From Misgurnus anguillicaudatus (Eukaryota > Chordata > Actinopteri > Cypriniformes > Cobitidae): 64,000 nucleotides of DNA. Under the pieces are notes generated by a model that saw only the letters and a program-made list of their open reading frames with translations, was not told where the DNA came from and did no database searches. The position numbers were made by a program, and so were the translations under genes. Shown here piece after piece: positions 58,715 through 64,000 of this stretch. Location: contig NC_073355.2 in NCBI RefSeq assembly GCF_027580225.2, positions 16,237,501 through 16,301,500 on the forward strand. Direction: 5' to 3'. How positions within the stretch are numbered: the stretch's first letter is position 1; each line of letters opens with the position of its first letter.

Positions 58715-59682
58715 AGACTAGTTTCGGTAAAAACGTGTTTTTTATACCAAAAAATGGACAAGATGAAAACCACAATTTTCTGTTACAAACTATCACATAG
58801 CATCTTTAGGTTATAATAACATTAAAAATTCAAATCCATAATTTTATTTTCAAAGATTTATTATACAAACTGATTTTTTTCCACAAAAGGCAAAAAACCA
58901 TGACATTTTTTTCCCCCAAAATGCTATAAATCTATTGAATCAATATATAAATGTGCATTCATCTTTGCCATTTTAAATTCATTTAGTTGACTAGTGGTTT
59001 ACACTGATGAAAAAATAAACATTAATGGCATTAATCAAAACTCTTACTTTGTCATATTAAGAACACTGTCATTGCTGCTGTCATCCTTGGGACGTCGTCG
59101 CTGAACTTTTTTGACAGCGAACAGCTGTAAAATGTTTGGTCCTGCTCGATGATTTTCATTGACTTCGCGTGAAATAATGGAACGTTTTTCATCAGATCCC
59201 CTGAAGTCAATATGTCAGCATGACAGAAGCTTGATGCAACAGCCGGCATTTTCCATCTCCCGAGTTCCTCTCACGTAAATTATTTGATTTTGATGGTTTA
59301 GGTTTCTTCTCTACAACACAGAAAACCATCACAGGTTTATCAGTGCCATCAAAAGTATCATTTTGTTTTGTTTGTTTGTTGATCACAAAGTACAAAGTAG
59401 ATGAGGAAAACTAGGATTGTGTATTCAACGCGTCGCCATTGTTGTTTCAATGCGGGGAATGGTGCGCTGTGATTTGTTGAGCGGATTTATTTCATTCTGC
59501 AGAGAAAGACTGACGTTTGTCGCTGTTTGAAAAAAGGGAGAAACGATGACAGAATAACACGGCGGATATCAGATTTTGCGTTCAATTAAGAATTTACTTT
59601 TAATACTGACCAGATACAATACTGATTTTGGGTGGTAACAAATAAAAAAAGGCATTTATCGCATTTTGGAACCAAACTCTTT
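58715..59682 (-). mobile_element. DNA element with ATTT duplication, inverted copy, nested
   Basis: The right end gcattttggaaccaaactct is the inverse of the 9600/26301 terminus; the left end (agactagtttcggtaaaaac) is diverged. ATTT at 58711-58714 and 59683-59686. The interior is the reverse complement of that family. Confidence 0.83.
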
Positions 59683-59741
59683 ATTTGTATACATTATGTA
59701 TGTGTATTTATAAAAACATAATTATTACACACAGTACACTA

Positions 59742-60030
59742 CGGAGCCCCTAAGGGGGACATGGAGCAAAAATTAAATAAAGTTTAGTTTCTTGTGCACA
59801 CGTGAAACTATCGCGCACGCACGTGAAAGTTTCACGTGCGCAAGCAAAACTAAACTTTAAAAAAAATTCTGCCCATGAAGGTTTCGCATGAGCAAGCGAA
59901 AGTTTCACGAGAACACCAGAAAGTTTCACGTGTGCACCAGAAAGTTTCACGTGAGCACACGAAAGTTTCAGGCGAGCACGCAAAACTAAACTTCAGATTT
60001 TTTTACTTCAATGTCACCATAGGGGCTCAG
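59742..60030. mobile_element. GAGCCCCTA element with CACGTG-rich minisatellite, nested
   Basis: ggagcccctaagggggacat and the inverse (atgtcaccataggggctc) are the ends. The interior, 59795-59985, consists of GAAAGTTTCACGTG-type units about 20-25 bases apart, several palindromic around CACGTG. Confidence 0.75.
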
Positions 60031-60083
60031 TAGTACACACACATATGATATGATTAGTCGCGATTAATCGTATTGCAGCCGTA

Positions 60084-61867
60084 CTTCATATATGCGTCCT
60101 TTGTTGGAACAGACCAATGCTCACATATTCATTGTTATATTTATGAAGTCAATGCTGATGCTGTTATGATTCCAGCTTACACTAATGAATGCCTGTGTTT
60201 TTACCCACCATTAAAATGTATTATGTCTGTAAGTTTTTCTAACAGCATGAACAAAAACATCCTAACTAACCCCTGCCTGATGAATCGCAGGTGTGAGCCA
60301 CTGGCTCACGCCTGAGTTGTGTCGTATTGTGTCTATGACCGTGGGTGCATTGGGTAGGTGTGAGGAATCACTGCTTTATTGTGTGGGCTGCAGTGCAGAG
60401 CAAACGCAGTGAACTGAGAGACTAAAGCCCTGAGCTGTGACACCGCGCTCTTTGTTAAACACAGCAAGGGGAACGTGGTTGATTTAGCAGAGCAACTCGG
60501 GGTTCCCACAGCACTTTATATCAAACGGAATGATTAGCACTTAACAAGGCACTGGGAAAGGGAAGTTTTCCTCCGCTTTATTCACTTTGTCTCCAGCGTT
60601 GCATGTCTAAAGCCTTGTAATGTCGAGTGATCCTTTTTAAGGACTTTTTTTAGCCCTACAAGTATATATTTGTGGCCTCAACTGGTTTCGCTTCCAGCAC
60701 CCAGATTTTACGTTTAACAAGTGATGACCCAGTTTATTCACTTTAAAACGAATAAAAAATAAATGTGCAGAATCAATGAGGGTTTGGTCTCAGCGGTGCA
60801 GTAGAGAAGGTTTCGGATTTAGTTTGCATTTTGGTCAGCATGAGTAAGGCCCTGTTAAAGGGTGTGTGATTGATTTTCAATGTTATCTATAAAATACCTC
60901 TAGTTAGTGCTTAAATGTAGTCTCAGACTCCAAAATTTACTCTTAAGGCCTGGGGAAAGTCAGTTTTTTATGCATACGAGAAAAGATGCCTCACAGTCGA
61001 ATGCACAGCCTTGCAAAGCATAGTTCATTTGACTCATGCATGTGCACAGACGCTCGACGCATTGCAATAGCTTTCGTGGCCCTATGCGCATGCACGACCT
61101 ATTTGTAAACAGTGAGGTTTAAAATATACGGTGGTGCGCGTACAGTACACATGAAATTTTCTGATGACGAAAATTGCGCCACACATGTACGCAGCGCTTG
61201 TGTATTTGTAAAAAATGGACCATACTTCGGACTCACAGTCCATTTTTTAATCCTAGGTTGACATCAAGCTTACACTTCTATGAAATATTTAGTAATGTAA
61301 TTCAAGCATCTCTCTCAGGGCAGCACATAGTTTACACCATCTGATGTTAAAAAAAAATAGATAAGCTGTGCTGTTCAGTAAGACGTTTATACTATTTGGT
61401 GTCAGTTCTCAGGTTCCAATGGATTATGAATTAATCTTTGGTTAAAAGCTCTGTCTGTTCTTCTAGAAGGTACAGTACGTGGTACTTACAAGCATTCCCA
61501 GTAGAAGAACCCATAACGGCTTTTAGCACCGAATAAATCACATACCTTTAAAGCTCAGACATATTTCTCCCTGAAGGACCCGCCTTTCTTAGCCAGCAGA
61601 CTGGACATCTACATGTCCACTGACAATACAAGGAGTGAATAAGGGTCCTCTCGCAACGTGAGGAGAGAAACCGGGCTGATATGCCATACCTGATGAAGTG
61701 TAGGAGTTCAAAGCAGATAAAAGTCAAAAAGGCTGTGGACCACTGCTGGATACTGAAGGCTTTTCATGAAATACTGCTGAGGGAATCGTGGAAAAGACAG
61801 AATTCAGATTTGGAGCTCAATGTGTAGGTCGATGAAAATGCTACATTTTTATTTTTAAGAAATTATT
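60084..61867. other. No gene recognised
   Basis: No clear repeat ends except a possible remnant at 61080-61220. 60300-60640 and 61250-61850 have no recognised features. Confidence 0.35.
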
Positions 61868-61871
61868 TTAA

Positions 61872-62840
61872 AGAGCACCTATGTCATTGCTAAAAAACTA
61901 TGTTTTTTGTGTATTTGGTATAATACAATGTGTTCATATGCTTTATGGTTAAAAACACATTGTTTTCCACATAGCGTACATTTTTGTAGCTCCAGATTTT
62001 ACTCTTAAAGGACAAGTTGGGTATTTTACACCTAAAGCCCTGCTTTCAGATTGTTTATGGTGAAATAGAACGGTTTTGACTGAAATTTGGACATATGATG
62101 CTGGCCCGAGAATTTTCGGGTGTTCCTTGTGTCACCTCCCACCTCTATAATGGGTTTATAGGTGCACTGGAACAATCCTTCCTAAAATGCATTAAACTTT
62201 CATTTACAAAGATGTGAAACTCACCGAGTGGTCAGGGGTGTTCACTGATATGCTCACACAAAAATCGCTGCAAAAGACGCATTCCAACAGGTTTTATCGT
62301 AGTTTTTGCCAACTCCATTGACTTGTATTAGATGTGCTGTGAGGTATGGTATTACTCTGCGCCGGGAACCCGTTTGTATTCTTGCAATTGGCAAATGCGG
62401 ATTATCGCCACCAACTGGGCTGGAGTGTCTATTATTCAAGCTCTTAGCGGAAGAATATACGGGTGTGAGGCGTTTGGAAAAATAGGTTCACAAGTTTACA
62501 ACGAATGGTAAAACAACTGTTGGAAAGCATCTTTTGCAGCGATTTTTTTGTGAGCATATCAGTGAACACCCCTGACCACTCGCTGAGTTTCACGTCTTTG
62601 TAAACAAAAGTTTAATGCATTTTAGGAAGGATTGTTCCAGTGCACCTATACAGCCATTATAGAGGTGGGAGGTGATACAAGAAACACCCAAAAATTCTCG
62701 GGGCAGCCGCATATGTCGAAATTTCAGTCAAAACCGTTCTATTTCACCATAAACAATCTAAAAACAGGGCTTTAAGTGTAAAATACCAAACTTGTCCTTT
62801 AAAGGAAATGTAAAATCGTGAATCGGACCATTGGTGCTCT
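61872..62840. mobile_element. AGAGCACCTAT-type TTAA element, outer of a nested pair
   Basis: TTAA at 61868-61871 and 62841-62844; ends AGAGCACCTATGTC and accattggtgctct. Left arm (tttgtgtatttggtataata) as in 31157-31637. The middle is replaced by 62009-62798. Confidence 0.85.
62009..62798. mobile_element. Long-TIR TTAA element, 790 bp, inner of a nested pair
   Basis: TTAA at 62005-62008 and 62799-62802. Ends AGGACAAGTTGGGTATTTTA and its inverse; arms of nearly 290 bases (caggggtgttcactgatatg inverted near 62570). The unique centre includes ttctgcg-type sequence near 62355. No gene. Confidence 0.93.
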
Positions 62841-63025
62841 TTAAATATTAAATTAGCCAAATTGGTTTGATAAGACTTTATATTAAGGTTGTATTTGTTA
62901 ACATTAGTTAATGCATTACATGAAATAACAATGTTCCATACTTCTATAGTATTTATTAATCTTTTACGTTTATGTTAATTTTTTTATTAATTTTAATTAA
63001 CATGAACATTATTAACATTATTTAA

Positions 63026-63566
63026 AGGGCACCTATTATGGCCTTTTTACAAGATGTCGTATAAGTCTCAGGTGGGCCCAGAATGTGTCTGTGAAGTTTT
63101 AGCTTGCAATACCCAACAGTTGATTTATTATGGCATGTCCAAAATGCCCCCTATTTAGGTGGGAGGGAAAATGTGCTGTTTTTGTGTGTGTACCTTTAAA
63201 TGCAAATGAGCTACTGTTCCTCACTCCCTTACCAAAATGAGTGTTTTCAGTTAAAATAGATCTGATTCCTGTGACAATAGTCTGAGACAATAGTATCTCA
63301 CTAACTCGCTGATGGCGGAAGCCCAGTGGCCGTGGGTGGGGCTTTATCAGTGTGATGTCACATTGGTAAGAGAATCATAACAGCATGTCTAATGAGACTG
63401 CTTCGGTTTAATTTAGTAGATGGATTTTTTTATTGAAGGGGGTCAACTGCCAACACACATTTATGTCCAAACACTTAGTTAAAACGGATTTTTCATAACA
63501 TTAACCCCTAATTAATGATCACTAGTTTTTTATATTTCTAAATAAAGCAGTAACATTTTTGTCTAT
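63026..63566. repeat. AGGGCACCTATTATGG element, left part
   Basis: TTAA at 63022-63025 then AGGGCACCTATTATGGCC, caagatgtcgtataagtctc and gtgggtggggctttatcagt. Matching right terminus absent. Confidence 0.7.
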
Positions 63567-63570
63567 TTAA

Positions 63571-64000
63571 AGGCAGGGTGCATGATCTCTAAAAGCCAAT
63601 GTTAACATTTGAAATCACCTAAACAAACACGCCCGACCCCAATAGAATCTGGACCTTCTTTTGATAGATCCGCCCCACACATATACAAACGCAGGCAACG
63701 ATGTCGGTTAGTAGACATGCTAAAGAGGGAGACGCTCACATCCAAACACCAGCAGGTGCCGGAATCCAAACATACAACTAAATAAGACAAAAAAGGAATC
63801 CGCACACTGAACTCACAAAAATATATAGATTTATTAAATCACCAAAGTAACGTTTCGGGCTACCTCCCTTCTTCAGACTTCCAAAAGTGAGTTCAGTGTG
63901 CGGATTCCTTTTTTGTCTTATTCGGTTAGTAGACACGCCCCTTACTGCTGATTGGGTTTGTGTGTTTTGGTACTCACCCCGACTCCCTTTTCCAAAGTGC
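63571..64000. mobile_element. AGGCAGGGTGCATGATC element, runs off the window, split
   Basis: TTAA at 63567-63570, then aggcagggtgcatgatctct. It continues after the insertion with agacacgccccttactgctg and ccgactcccttttccaaagt. Interrupted by 63718-63921. Confidence 0.75.
63718..63921 (-). mobile_element. Penelope-like retroelement fragment with hammerhead-like core
   Basis: A 204-bp insertion flanked by a 14-bp duplication TCGGTTAGTAGACA (63704-63717 and 63922-63935). A perfect 36-bp inverted repeat (63781-63816 and 63887-63922) encloses a minus-strand CTGAAGAAGGG...CCCGAAAC (63876-63852), which has the CUGANGA and GAAA boxes of a hammerhead ribozyme separated by a short GC stem, as in Penelope-like elements. 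No reverse transcriptase is present. Assignment by motif and long target duplication. Confidence 0.6.

Larger units (their letters stand above)
58541..60083. mobile_element. hAT-like element carrying two insertions
   Basis: Ends TAGGGCTGCATAACGATTAA and cgattaatcgtattgcagcc followed by gta. Flanking 8-mers cttcattt (58533-58540) and cttcatat (60084-60091) match 7 of 8. Contains 58715-59682 and about 59742-60030. Confidence 0.88.

Noticed and set aside
59750..59983. 77-codon minus frame with a repeating 7-11 residue pattern
   Set aside because: Caused by the CACGTG minisatellite in a non-coding element.

Overview
The window looks like non-coding genomic DNA of a teleost fish, most likely a cyprinid (zebrafish/carp-like). 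It is AT-rich, has no bacterial gene organisation and no long open reading frames, and is crowded with fish repeat families: a SINE with the cyprinid-type tail (about 52352-52580), Tc1/mariner relatives, hAT-like elements with 8-bp target duplications, an RTE-type LINE remnant and many short palindromic elements flanked by TTAA. I see no complete host gene. Family names are recognised from memory and sequence pattern, without a database search.

Layout. 1-776 is a broken RTE-clade reverse transcriptase. 1.7-6.9 kb holds several palindromic non-autonomous DNA elements. 9.2-17.5 kb is mixed repeats: (AT)n and (GA)n microsatellites, elements with 4-bp target duplications, a tRNA-like SINE head, a hAT-like element carrying a 58-bp minisatellite, and a 184-bp hAT-type MITE inserted in another repeat. 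17.5-20.0 kb has a possible LINE 5' region and two close copies of a TTAA palindromic element. 20.0-20.45 kb is not obviously repetitive and carries a short signal-peptide-like reading frame that could be a first exon. 21.1-22.0 kb and 50.5-51.6 kb are two damaged copies of one Tc1/mariner transposon whose transposase shows DD36E spacing. 23.5-27.1 kb and 29.1-35.7 kb are further nested DNA elements. 38.2-38.9 kb has a short element with terminal inverted repeats and a 96-codon frame resembling Crypton-derived (DUF3504/KIAA1958-type) proteins, followed by a perfect 26-bp-stem hairpin. 41.0-41.7 kb is a long inverted repeat with two 331-bp arms. 43.0-44.6 kb shows three-level nesting. 45.5-46.8 kb is a hAT-like element with the start of a BED-finger transposase. 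58.5-60.1 kb is a hAT-like element with two insertions. 61.9-62.8 kb is one TTAA element inside another. 63.6-64.0 kb holds a TTAA-type element interrupted by a 204-bp Penelope-like fragment with a hammerhead-like core.

The interest lies in transposon archaeology: insertion order can be read directly from target-site duplications, and several families define distinct duplication rules (8 bp; TTAA; 4 bp; 3 bp CWG; TA). Blocks without recognisable repeats (for example 3.5-5.1, 27.7-28.3, 39.1-40.0, 57.7-58.5 kb) are where host regulatory sequence or exons would most likely be.
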